Part shown: in pieces, positions 25,272-32,387 of the stretch
How the letters are laid out: each line of letters opens with the position of its first letter
Numbering within the stretch: the first letter of the stretch is position 1
Source of the DNA: an uncultured Alphaproteobacteria bacterium
Lineage (GTDB): Bacteria > Pseudomonadota > Alphaproteobacteria > HIMB59
NCBI GenBank assembly: GCA_902610175.1
Contig: CACLUR010000003.1
Location: forward strand, 62,001 to 126,000
Direction of reading: 5' to 3'
Length of the DNA: 64,000 bases
The notes under the pieces: model-generated
The model's database searches: none
Told to the model about the DNA's origin: nothing
Seen by the model: the letters and a program-made list of their open reading frames with translations, nothing else
Program-made: the position numbers and the translations under genes

Positions 25272-25817
25272 ATGGAAAATAAAAATATAACAATTTTAAG
25301 TCAGTACGCTCAAAGTAATTTATCTAAGATAGTATTTTCTCTTTTGGGAATTATTCTTTTATCAATTTCTAGTAAAATTAGTATTCCTTTCTATCCTGTG
25401 CCGATGACATTACAAACCTTTGTTGTATATTTTATTGCTGCCTCAATGGGTATGGTTGGGTTTTATGCAACTGTTTCATACGTTATTCTTGGACTTATTG
25501 GTCTTCCCATCTTTGCTGCTGGTGGAGGTTTTGGTTATGTCATGTCTCCAACATTTGGATTTCTTTATGGAATGATTTTAGCTTCATTTGTAATAGCATA
25601 TTTTTCAAAAAATCTTTTCAATAAAAATTTAATAAAAATTATTTTATCTATTTTTATAGGCGCGTTAATTATTTTTGTTTGTGGTATTGCCCATTTATCT
25701 AGTTTCATAGGACTAGAGAAATCTATAAACGCAGGCTTATACCCATTTATTTACAGTGAACTTTTAAAGATAGCACTTGCTATTTCTTTAACGTATTTGC
25801 TAATTAAAAAAAATTAA
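25272..25817 (+). CDS. bioY: Biotin transporter BioY
   Basis: Substrate-binding S component for biotin uptake, 181 residues with about six helices. The N-terminal helix SSKISIPFYPVPMTLQTFVVY is the BioY signature, followed by GLIGLPIFAAGGGFGYVMSPTFGFLYGM. No bioM/bioN or ECF module is adjacent; BioY can work alone or with a shared energy unit. Many marine plankton bacteria need external biotin, which this gene fits, though auxotrophy cannot be judged from the window. It converges with msrB, overlapping by 4 bp at the stops. Confidence 0.93.
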   Translation: MENKNITILSQYAQSNLSKIVFSLLGIILLSISSKISIPFYPVPMTLQTFVVYFIAASMGMVGFYATVSYVILGLIGLPIFAAGGGFGYVMSPTFGFLYGMILASFVIAYFSKNLFNKNLIKIILSIFIGALIIFVCGIAHLSSFIGLEKSINAGLYPFIYSELLKIALAISLTYLLIKKN

Positions 25818-26281
25818 TCTGGTATAAAGTTTAAAGCTATACCGTTATTACAGTATCTTAAACCTGTAGGTTCTGGGCCATCTTTGAAGACATGTCCATG
25901 ATGCCCTTCACATTTAGCACAATGATATTCTTTTCGTGGAAACACCAATTTAAAATCTGTTTTAAACCCCAAAGCATTAGGAAGATAGTCAAAAAATGAA
26001 GGCCAGCCAGTTCCGCTATCATATTTCATATCCGAAGAAAACAGTGGTAATTCACACCCTGCACAATGGTAGGTACCTTTCCTTTTTTCATTGTTAAGCA
26101 CGCTAAACCCAGGTCGTTCAGTTCCATGCTGTCTCAAAATATAATACTCCTCCTCTGATAATCTCATTTTCCATTCCTCATCTGAAAGAATTAATTTTTC
26201 CATCGCAACTAAAGGTTTATATCCAACAAAACATCCCCCAATAAGTATTGATATAAATCTTCTTCTGTTTAAAACAACCAT
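25814..26281 (-). CDS. msrB: Peptide methionine-R-sulfoxide reductase MsrB, probably exported
   Basis: Reduces methionine-R-sulfoxide in proteins. Two zinc Cys pairs are visible (CAGCELPLFS and CAKCEGHHGHVF), followed by GPEPTGLRYCNNGIALNF with the catalytic Cys; the usual motif is RYCINSASL, so the second half is altered. The N-terminus MVVLNRRRFISILIGGCF has a twin-arginine pattern (RRRFI) and a hydrophobic stretch, pointing to Tat export and periplasmic repair. 155 residues. The 27-aa basic gene lies upstream on the same strand. Confidence 0.9.
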   Translation of the reverse strand: MVVLNRRRFISILIGGCFVGYKPLVAMEKLILSDEEWKMRLSEEEYYILRQHGTERPGFSVLNNEKRKGTYHCAGCELPLFSSDMKYDSGTGWPSFFDYLPNALGFKTDFKLVFPRKEYHCAKCEGHHGHVFKDGPEPTGLRYCNNGIALNFIPD

Positions 26282-26316
26282 AAAATATCAGGGATAAATT
26301 ATAATAATTGAAAATA

Positions 26317-26400
26317 CTATTTCTTTTTAGCTCTTCTTTTAGCTCTTCTTTTTCGTGAACCGATTTTTCTTCTGCCTCTGTGTTTTTTAGGATAACCCAT
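26317..26400 (-). CDS. 27-residue highly basic miniprotein, candidate
   Basis: ATG at 26400 opens a 27-codon frame, MGYPKKHRGRRKIG then SRKRRAKRRAKKK. Sixteen of 27 residues are Lys or Arg and there are no acidic residues, a composition seen in tiny ribosome-associated proteins (bTHX, AURKAIP1/COX24-like) though I cannot assign it to one. The AGAGCT-rich part comes from an imperfect 13-base repeat (AGAAGAGCTAAAA). It precedes msrB by 35 bp. The DNA would be hard to explain as random sequence at this base composition, but expression is unproven. Confidence 0.5.
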   Translation of the reverse strand: MGYPKKHRGRRKIGSRKRRAKRRAKKK

Positions 26401-26472
26401 GACGGCGTATAATAGATATTTAACCTCAAAAATAAACATATTTTTTTGATATGATTCATATATTTTAAGCAA

Positions 26473-27669
26473 ATGAGAACAATTCTATTAGTTTTAGTTG
26501 CTGGATTAATACTGTCAGTTGGAAATGGATTTAGAATGTCTCTAGGGATATATGTCCCAGATCTTTTAAGCTCCACAGTTTTTAGTGCTTCAGTTATAGG
26601 TCTGACATATGGTCTTTTTAATTTGCTTTGGGGAGCTATGTCACCCATCGCAGGCGCATTTGCTGAACAAAAGGGTTATGTAAAAACTCTTTGTTTTGGC
26701 TTCTTTGGCGTATCTCTTAGTTTCTATGTCGCTTCTTCAGCGATACACCCTTTACATTTCTTATTTGGTATTGGCATTATTGGAGGTATTTCAGCTGGTG
26801 TTATTTCTGTACCAGTTATAATTGGTGGAGTCTCAAAATATTTTGAGGATGATAAAACACAAAGCACAGTTACAGGTATACTTATGTCTATTGCTGCTAC
26901 AGGGATGTTTATATTTACACCTATTAACCAATTTTTAGTCACAACCTTTAAATGGAGTTTTTCTTTTCAAATTACATCTATGTTTTTTTTGTTCATCATT
27001 CCTCTTTCTCTTATATTCCTTTTACCTAAGCCACAAAAAAAAGATAAAAAAGAATTTACAAAAAGAAAAATATCAGATGTCATAAAAAAAGCCTTTAAGG
27101 ATAAAAGTTATAACTATCTTATTTTAGGATTTTTTGTTTGTGGCTTACATGTTGCTTTAATTTCAAACTATCTTCCAGTTTTTGCAAAAATTAAAGGTTT
27201 AGAAACTACTATAGCTGCAACAGGACTAACTTTAATTGGTTTATTTAATATGATTGGTACTTTAATATCAGGAAAAGTTTCAGGCATTATTAAAAAAAAA
27301 TACATATTATCATTTATTTATTTTGTAAGAAGCATAGTAATTTTTTTATTATTAGTTTTGCCTACCAACGATTTTACAATTATTGCCTTCAGTTGTTGTA
27401 TTGGTCTTTTATGGTTATCAACTGTCCCACCGACTTCAGGAATTGTTTCAAATAGATTTGGTACAAGATACCTTTCGACCCTATTTGGGATTGTTATGGT
27501 TTCCCATCAAGCAGGAGCATTTCTTGGCTCTTTAATTGGTGGTTTAGTTATAGATATTTATGGCTCTCTCGATATAGCTTGGATAATGGCGATAGTAATT
27601 TCTTTATTTTCTGCAATTATCCATTTTCCAATTATAGAAAAAGAAAAATCCGAAGAAGTTTTTGCCTAA
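26473..27669 (+). CDS. MFS transporter
   Basis: Twelve-helix major facilitator of 398 residues. The first half carries SVGNGFRMSLGIYVPDLL and GLTYGLFNLLWGAMSPIAGAFAEQKGY (an MFS loop 2-3 motif), and the second half SKFGTRYLSTLFGIVMVSHQ-like SNRFGTRYLSTLFGIVMVSH with GSLIGGLVID. This resembles the oxalate/formate antiporter-like and monocarboxylate-type MFS group. Substrate unknown. The DMT transporter gene overlaps its last 8 bp through a TTG start, so the two carriers are likely co-expressed. Confidence 0.85.
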   Translation: MRTILLVLVAGLILSVGNGFRMSLGIYVPDLLSSTVFSASVIGLTYGLFNLLWGAMSPIAGAFAEQKGYVKTLCFGFFGVSLSFYVASSAIHPLHFLFGIGIIGGISAGVISVPVIIGGVSKYFEDDKTQSTVTGILMSIAATGMFIFTPINQFLVTTFKWSFSFQITSMFFLFIIPLSLIFLLPKPQKKDKKEFTKRKISDVIKKAFKDKSYNYLILGFFVCGLHVALISNYLPVFAKIKGLETTIAATGLTLIGLFNMIGTLISGKVSGIIKKKYILSFIYFVRSIVIFLLLVLPTNDFTIIAFSCCIGLLWLSTVPPTSGIVSNRFGTRYLSTLFGIVMVSHQAGAFLGSLIGGLVIDIYGSLDIAWIMAIVISLFSAIIHFPIIEKEKSEEVFA

Positions 27670-28537
27670 TTTAAAAATTAATCCTTTTCTTATCCTAATT
27701 ATTGGTGCAGTAAGTATTGCTTTTTCTCCTATATTTGTTCGACTTTCAGAGGTTGACCCAATAATGACAGCTTTTTTTAGGATATTCGTGAGCCTCCCTT
27801 TTTTTTTAATATTTGGGTCAATGAAAATTATTGAAAAAGTAAACTTTCCTGTTTTAAAGAATAAATTTTTAATTATTTTTATTTCAGGTATCTTTTTTTC
27901 ATTAGATTTAATCTGTTGGCACTGGTCTATTAAACTTACCACAGTCTCTAAAGCAACATTTTTATCTAATTTAGCCCCTATTGTAGTAATTTTATTTTCT
28001 TTAATATTTCTTAAAGAAAAATTTTCTAAGTTTTTTTTTATTGCAATATTTATTTCGATGAGCGGTATGACTATGTTATTAGGCGAGAGTTTTCAATTTT
28101 ATAAATCACAATTTTTGGGAGATCTTTTAGGTGTTTTAACAGCAGTTTGGTATGGTTTTTATATTCTTACAATTAGCCAATTAAGAAAAGATTTAAATTC
28201 AAGTACGATTATGTTTTTTTCAGGATGTGTAAGTGCAATTATTTTACTTTTAGTTGCAATATTTTTTGAACAAAGTTTAGTGCCAAAGTCTTTTTACGCA
28301 ATAACAATTCTATTTTTATTAGGTTTTGTATGCCAATTCATTGGACAATCTTTTATAGCTTACTCTCTAGCATTTTTATCTGCTTCCTTATCATCTTTGA
28401 GTCTTTTGATACAACCTATTGCAGCAACCTTATTGGCGTACTTTTTTTTCCAAGAAAAATTAACTTTGATCCAATTTTTTGGAAGTACACTAATCCTGAT
28501 TGGTATTTATATTGCTAAAACAAAATATGAAAATTAA
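27662..28537 (+). CDS. EamA/DMT-family transporter
   Basis: Ten-helix drug/metabolite transporter with two EamA repeats (about 8-135 and 150-288). Visible family features are SIAFSPIFVRLSEVDPIMTAFFRIF in repeat one, LAPIVVILFSLIFLKEKFSKF, and the second-repeat end LIQPIAATLLAYFFFQEKLTLIQFFGSTLILIGI. Start is a TTG inside the MFS gene end; its own end overlaps the Nudix start by 11 bp. Export of metabolites is common in this family; the substrate is not apparent. Confidence 0.88.
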   Translation: MPNLKINPFLILIIGAVSIAFSPIFVRLSEVDPIMTAFFRIFVSLPFFLIFGSMKIIEKVNFPVLKNKFLIIFISGIFFSLDLICWHWSIKLTTVSKATFLSNLAPIVVILFSLIFLKEKFSKFFFIAIFISMSGMTMLLGESFQFYKSQFLGDLLGVLTAVWYGFYILTISQLRKDLNSSTIMFFSGCVSAIILLLVAIFFEQSLVPKSFYAITILFLLGFVCQFIGQSFIAYSLAFLSASLSSLSLLIQPIAATLLAYFFFQEKLTLIQFFGSTLILIGIYIAKTKYEN

Positions 28538-28937
28538 ACAAATAAAAGTTGTAGCAGGCTTAATACTTCTAAATGATAAACTTTTAATATGTCAAAGACC
28601 AAAATTTAAGGAACATCCATTAAAATGGGAATTTCCTGGGGGTAAAATCAAAAATGATGAGACTAATGAAGAGGCCTTAATTAGAGAAATAAATGAAGAG
28701 CTATCAATTAACATAATTAATTATGAGGGACTAATCAGTTATAATTTCAATTATAAAGACTTAAATAAAAGGGTATTTATATATTTTTATTTAGTCAATA
28801 ATTTCAGTGGTAAGGTTTTAAATAATTTTCATAAAGAACTAAAATGGATTAAAATTAAAGATATTCGTGAATATGATTTTTTAGAGGGAGACCTTAAAAT
28901 AATTGACTATATAAGTAGCAATGACTTTAAATATTAA
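28527..28937 (+). CDS. Nudix hydrolase (MutT-like)
   Basis: Hydrolyses a nucleoside diphosphate-X bond; MutT-type proteins remove 8-oxo-dGTP. The Nudix box GGKIKNDETNEEALIREINEEL fits G-x5-E-x7-REU-x-EE-x-G/U fully. The ATG at 28527 (136 residues) is preferred over an earlier in-frame start inside the DMT gene. CQRPKFKEHPLKWEFPGG just before the box matches MutT (CQR...WEFPGG), supporting nucleotide-pool cleaning. It overlaps both neighbours, so four genes from MFS to dehydrogenase form one tight run. Confidence 0.85.
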   Translation: MKIKQIKVVAGLILLNDKLLICQRPKFKEHPLKWEFPGGKIKNDETNEEALIREINEELSINIINYEGLISYNFNYKDLNKRVFIYFYLVNNFSGKVLNNFHKELKWIKIKDIREYDFLEGDLKIIDYISSNDFKY

Positions 28938-29952
28938 AGATAAACCAAAAGACGGATTTGAAAGAGTAGTCTATGCTGAGGAAGAAAAATTTAATTTCTA
29001 CTCAGTAATTGCTATTCACAATACTAAAAGAGGCCCTGCCTTGGGTGGATGTAGATATTTCAATTATCAGGATTTAAATAAGCAAGAGGAAGATGTTTTA
29101 AAACTAGCTGAAGCAATGACATATAAGAATTCTTTGGCTGAACTTCCCTTTGGTGGCGGGAAGGCTACTATTCACTCTAAAATAAATAAAAAAGATGCAT
29201 ATAGTTTATTTGGAGAAGTTTTAAACAAACTTAATGGTACTTATATAACAGCCGGAGATATGGGAACTGTTGATGAGGACTTAAGAGGATTTAGAGAATA
29301 CTCAGATTATGTTTGTAACCCTATAGGTTCTGACTCCGGATTAGGTACAGCATTAGGTGTTTATTACTCAATGTTAGGATGTGTCGAATTTAAATTCGGA
29401 AAAGACTCATTAGTAAATAAAAATATATTTATTAAAGGATATGGTAAGACTGGATCTAGAATTGCTTCTTTGTGTAAAAAAGACGGTGCAAATATTGAAA
29501 TTTCTGACTTAGAACATAAAAAAGATTTGATTGAGAGAGATGGTTATAAATTTTGCAATCAACTCCAAGATACATCTTTTGAAAAAATTGATATCTACTC
29601 TCCTTGCGCAGGAGGAGGTGATTTGAATACGGATTTTTTAAATTTTGCAAATAATAAAATATCTATGATTTCTGGATCTGCAAATAATCAACTGGATAAT
29701 ATTGATATAGAAAAAGAATTATATAACAAAGGTGTATTATATTGTCCTGATTATTGTGCCAACGCTGGTGGCGTAATTATATTAGGTTCAAGAATAAGTA
29801 TTAAAGAAGATCTTGAGCCAGATGACAAAATTGTAGATGACCTTCTAAAAAAAATAAAATCACGTACAAAATTTATCTTAGAAAAATCGCAAAAATATTT
29901 GATTTTAGCATCCAATATTGCAAATGAAATGGCTTTAGATGGATTGAAATAA
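28921..29952 (+). CDS. Leu/Phe/Val dehydrogenase family protein
   Basis: NAD-dependent amino acid dehydrogenase of 343 residues, the leucine/phenylalanine dehydrogenase size. The N-terminal domain has GPALGGCRYFNY and AEAMTYKNSLAELPFGGGKA with the two conserved Lys residues used in catalysis, plus TAGDMGTVDEDL. The C-terminal Rossmann domain starts near 165 (NIFIKGYGKTGSRIASL) and ends with CPDYCANAGGVI, a family hallmark. It likely deaminates branched-chain or aromatic amino acids. Overlaps the Nudix gene by 17 bp. Confidence 0.88.
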   Translation: MTLNIKDKPKDGFERVVYAEEEKFNFYSVIAIHNTKRGPALGGCRYFNYQDLNKQEEDVLKLAEAMTYKNSLAELPFGGGKATIHSKINKKDAYSLFGEVLNKLNGTYITAGDMGTVDEDLRGFREYSDYVCNPIGSDSGLGTALGVYYSMLGCVEFKFGKDSLVNKNIFIKGYGKTGSRIASLCKKDGANIEISDLEHKKDLIERDGYKFCNQLQDTSFEKIDIYSPCAGGGDLNTDFLNFANNKISMISGSANNQLDNIDIEKELYNKGVLYCPDYCANAGGVIILGSRISIKEDLEPDDKIVDDLLKKIKSRTKFILEKSQKYLILASNIANEMALDGLK

Positions 29953-29953
29953 A

Positions 29954-30310
29954 ATGAATTTCTTTCAAGCTTATATTCACCCTCAACAAAAGGAGAGGTT
30001 ATTATTTTTAGGATACTGGATTGGGTCACTAATTATTTGGTCCTTTGCAATGAATGTAAGTTTAGTGATTGTTATCGTATTTTCCGTAATTGGAAATTAC
30101 GTAGTTGTAAGACCATTAGCAAAATTATTTTTTTTACTTAAAAACTTTGTAAATAAGAAGTTTTTCAATAACTTTGATATATTTGAAGCTTATTATGCAG
30201 GTTTTGAACTTGGAAGAGTAACTAGAATTTTTTTAAAATTATCTTTTTTTATGATTACTATGATTATTTCAAAAATTTTTATGGAAGTTTATTTAACTTT
30301 TATAAATTAA
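29954..30310 (+). CDS. Hypothetical membrane protein (118 aa)
   Basis: I do not recognise a family. The protein has about three hydrophobic spans (LFLGYWIGSLIIWSFAM; VSLVIVIVFSVIGNYVVV; IFLKLSFFMITMIISKIF) and a soluble loop FNNFDIFEAYYAGFELGRVTR between the second and third. It starts one base after the dehydrogenase stop, so it is likely in the same transcript. Its 3' end overlaps the convergent CDP-alcohol transferase gene by 11 bp. Confidence 0.6.
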   Translation: MNFFQAYIHPQQKERLLFLGYWIGSLIIWSFAMNVSLVIVIVFSVIGNYVVVRPLAKLFFLLKNFVNKKFFNNFDIFEAYYAGFELGRVTRIFLKLSFFMITMIISKIFMEVYLTFIN

Positions 30311-30917
30311 ATTCATTAAAACAAACAATAACCCTAGATATAAAAGTTATTAAACATAAAATCCCAAAAATAATAGATATGAAAATAAAAAAATTTGGGA
30401 ATAAGAGACACAAAACCATGAAAATTATTGTTTCTAAACCTTCAACTAATCCGGAAGTGTAATGAAAACTTTTTGGTAATCCTTCAATAGCATCATTTGT
30501 TTCTGAAATTTTATCTAATTGAGTTTGAATTGCCGCTTTTGCAAGAAATGTTGTACCTGTGCCTATGTACAAAAAAAGTAAAACCATTGATGAGTATGTG
30601 TAACTATTATTACTAAATCCAAATGCTAAAACAAATCCAGAATATATTGTAAAGTCACTGACAATATCCAAATATCCACCTAATGGAGTAGGGGTTGTAA
30701 GTCTGGCCATTGTTCCATCTAAGCCATCACATAACCTGTTTAAAATTAAGAGCGCTAGTGCAGCAAAATAGAATTGAAAAAAAATTAAAATACACATTAA
30801 AAAACCTAATATGAAACCTAATATTGTCATTTGATTAGGATTTAAAATTTTTAGTAAAAGTTTAGCTATTATTATTAATGGCTTTTGGGTAAAATTTTGA
30901 ATTTGGCGATCAAACAT
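30300..30917 (-). CDS. CDP-alcohol phosphatidyltransferase family protein
   Basis: Membrane enzyme that joins a CDP-activated lipid or alcohol to a second alcohol. The complete motif D-G-x2-A-R-x8-G-x3-D-x3-D is visible as DGTMARLTTPTPLGGYLDIVSD, near residues 70-91, with about six helices around it in 205 residues. The family includes PgsA, PssA and Pcs; the sequence does not match PgsA closely, and the acceptor is not known. It is divergent from ccdA across 40 bp. Confidence 0.85.
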   Translation of the reverse strand: MFDRQIQNFTQKPLIIIAKLLLKILNPNQMTILGFILGFLMCILIFFQFYFAALALLILNRLCDGLDGTMARLTTPTPLGGYLDIVSDFTIYSGFVLAFGFSNNSYTYSSMVLLFLYIGTGTTFLAKAAIQTQLDKISETNDAIEGLPKSFHYTSGLVEGLETIIFMVLCLLFPNFFIFISIIFGILCLITFISRVIVCFNEFNL

Positions 30918-30957
30918 CTGTGTTATTGTATGATTAGTATAATGTTACTATAATTTT

Positions 30958-31686
30958 ATGGTTCAAGATATTCCTCTAACTATAGCTTTTTTAGCTGGTA
31001 TTCTCAGTTTTCTCTCGCCTTGTGTTCTGCCCATAGTTCCAGGATTTATATCATATATCGTCGGCAAATCTTTTGCAGATTTACAAAATTCATCAGCAGT
31101 GAACACACTAAAATTATTACCTCATATTCTGTTATTTACTCTGGGTTTTTCTTTTGTCTTTATAATGATGGGCGCCTCTATTGATTTTTTGAGTGAAATA
31201 TTTTTTGATTATAAAAGGCAACTAAATTTCATATCAGGAATATTAATAGTTATTTTGGGACTATATTTTATTGGAATAATTAAAATTCCTTTTTTAGATT
31301 TTGAGCGTAAGTTCCATTTACAAGGTTTTCAAAATAATCATTTTTTTCCCTTTATAATTGGAGTTGCTTTTGCATTTGGTTGGAGTCCATGCATTGGACC
31401 AATTTTAGGATCAGTCTTAGCTGTTGCCATAAAAGATAGTGTTAACGGAATTATATTGTTGTCTTTTTATTCAATTGGCTTAGCAGTTCCTTTTATAATC
31501 GTTGGATTAATGATGAGTAAAATATTGATCATGACTAGTTTTTTAAATAAATACATTCGTTATTTTCAATTCATTACTGGTATTATTTTACTTGTAACAG
31601 GTATTTTAATCTTTAATGGTTCTATTCAATCGTTAGGATTTCAATTAAATTCAATTTTACCATCACTAGAAATGCTGCTTATTTAG
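30958..31686 (+). CDS. ccdA: CcdA/DsbD-type thiol-disulfide transmembrane protein
   Basis: Moves reducing power across the inner membrane, commonly for cytochrome c maturation. Six helices in 242 residues; the redox pair is Cys in LSFLSPCVLPIVPGF (helix 1) and in FGWSPCIGPILGS (helix 4), exactly the CcdA arrangement. There is no thioredoxin domain, as in short CcdA. The stop shares a base with the GTG start of the next gene (TAGTG). Confidence 0.92.
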   Translation: MVQDIPLTIAFLAGILSFLSPCVLPIVPGFISYIVGKSFADLQNSSAVNTLKLLPHILLFTLGFSFVFIMMGASIDFLSEIFFDYKRQLNFISGILIVILGLYFIGIIKIPFLDFERKFHLQGFQNNHFFPFIIGVAFAFGWSPCIGPILGSVLAVAIKDSVNGIILLSFYSIGLAVPFIIVGLMMSKILIMTSFLNKYIRYFQFITGIILLVTGILIFNGSIQSLGFQLNSILPSLEMLLI

Positions 31687-32381
31687 TGAAATTAACAAAA
31701 AAAATATCAATTTTATTTTTACTCATATTTTTTATAATTTTATGGATTACATATTTTTTAAACAAAGACTTTTTTCAACTTGAAACTTTTTTCTCTAATT
31801 TGGACTTAATTCAAAACTTCATATCTCAGAACTACTTATTATCAATATTAACATTTTTAACTTTATATAGCTTTTTAATTTTATGTAATTTTCCATTTGC
31901 TTCCATATTATCAATGATAAATGGTTTCTTATTTGGAACATGGATAGGTGGAGCTATATCTTTAATTGGTGGAACACTTGGTGCTTTGGGAATTTTTATA
32001 ATAGCAAAATATTTTTTCTCTGACCTTATTAAAAATAAATTTTTAAATAAATACTCCTATATAGAAAATTATTTTAATAAAAATGATTTAGAGTTAATGA
32101 TATTAATTCGTATTGTTCCCGGAACTCCTTTTTTCATACAAAACCTCATTTTAGCAGGTCTTGGCGCAAACAATAAAAAGTTTTTTTATACCACATTGTT
32201 TGGACTAGCCCCATGGTCATTTATCTTTGGCAGTATTGGTCAAGGGTTAGAAGAAATATTTATAAACAAAACGGAGTTAAATTTTTCTTTGATAGTTCAG
32301 CCAGAGTACTTAATTCCTCTAGGTTTTATCGCTTTTCTAATAATTATTATTATTTTATTCAAAAAAAAATTTAAAAAATGA
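31686..32381 (+). CDS. TVP38/TMEM64-family membrane protein
   Basis: DedA-like membrane protein (SNARE-associated Golgi protein domain), 231 residues. The domain core runs from NGFLFGTWIGGAISLIGGTLGALGIFIIAKYFF to LILIRIVPGTPFFIQNLILAGLG and the FGLAPWSFIFGSIGQGL tract, with the amphipathic re-entrant loops typical of the group. DedA/TVP38 proteins have been linked to lipid flipping and membrane homeostasis. The GTG start sits on the ccdA stop, suggesting translational coupling. Confidence 0.8.
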   Translation: MKLTKKISILFLLIFFIILWITYFLNKDFFQLETFFSNLDLIQNFISQNYLLSILTFLTLYSFLILCNFPFASILSMINGFLFGTWIGGAISLIGGTLGALGIFIIAKYFFSDLIKNKFLNKYSYIENYFNKNDLELMILIRIVPGTPFFIQNLILAGLGANNKKFFYTTLFGLAPWSFIFGSIGQGLEEIFINKTELNFSLIVQPEYLIPLGFIAFLIIIIILFKKKFKK

Positions 32382-32387
32382 GCTAGA

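Noticed and set aside
26217-26648. A 143-codon minus-strand frame over msrB start and MFS start
   Set aside because: It is antisense to the beginning of the MFS gene and shares DNA with the msrB N-terminus and the 27-aa frame in other phases; low-complexity Lys/Glu middle comes from the repeat there.
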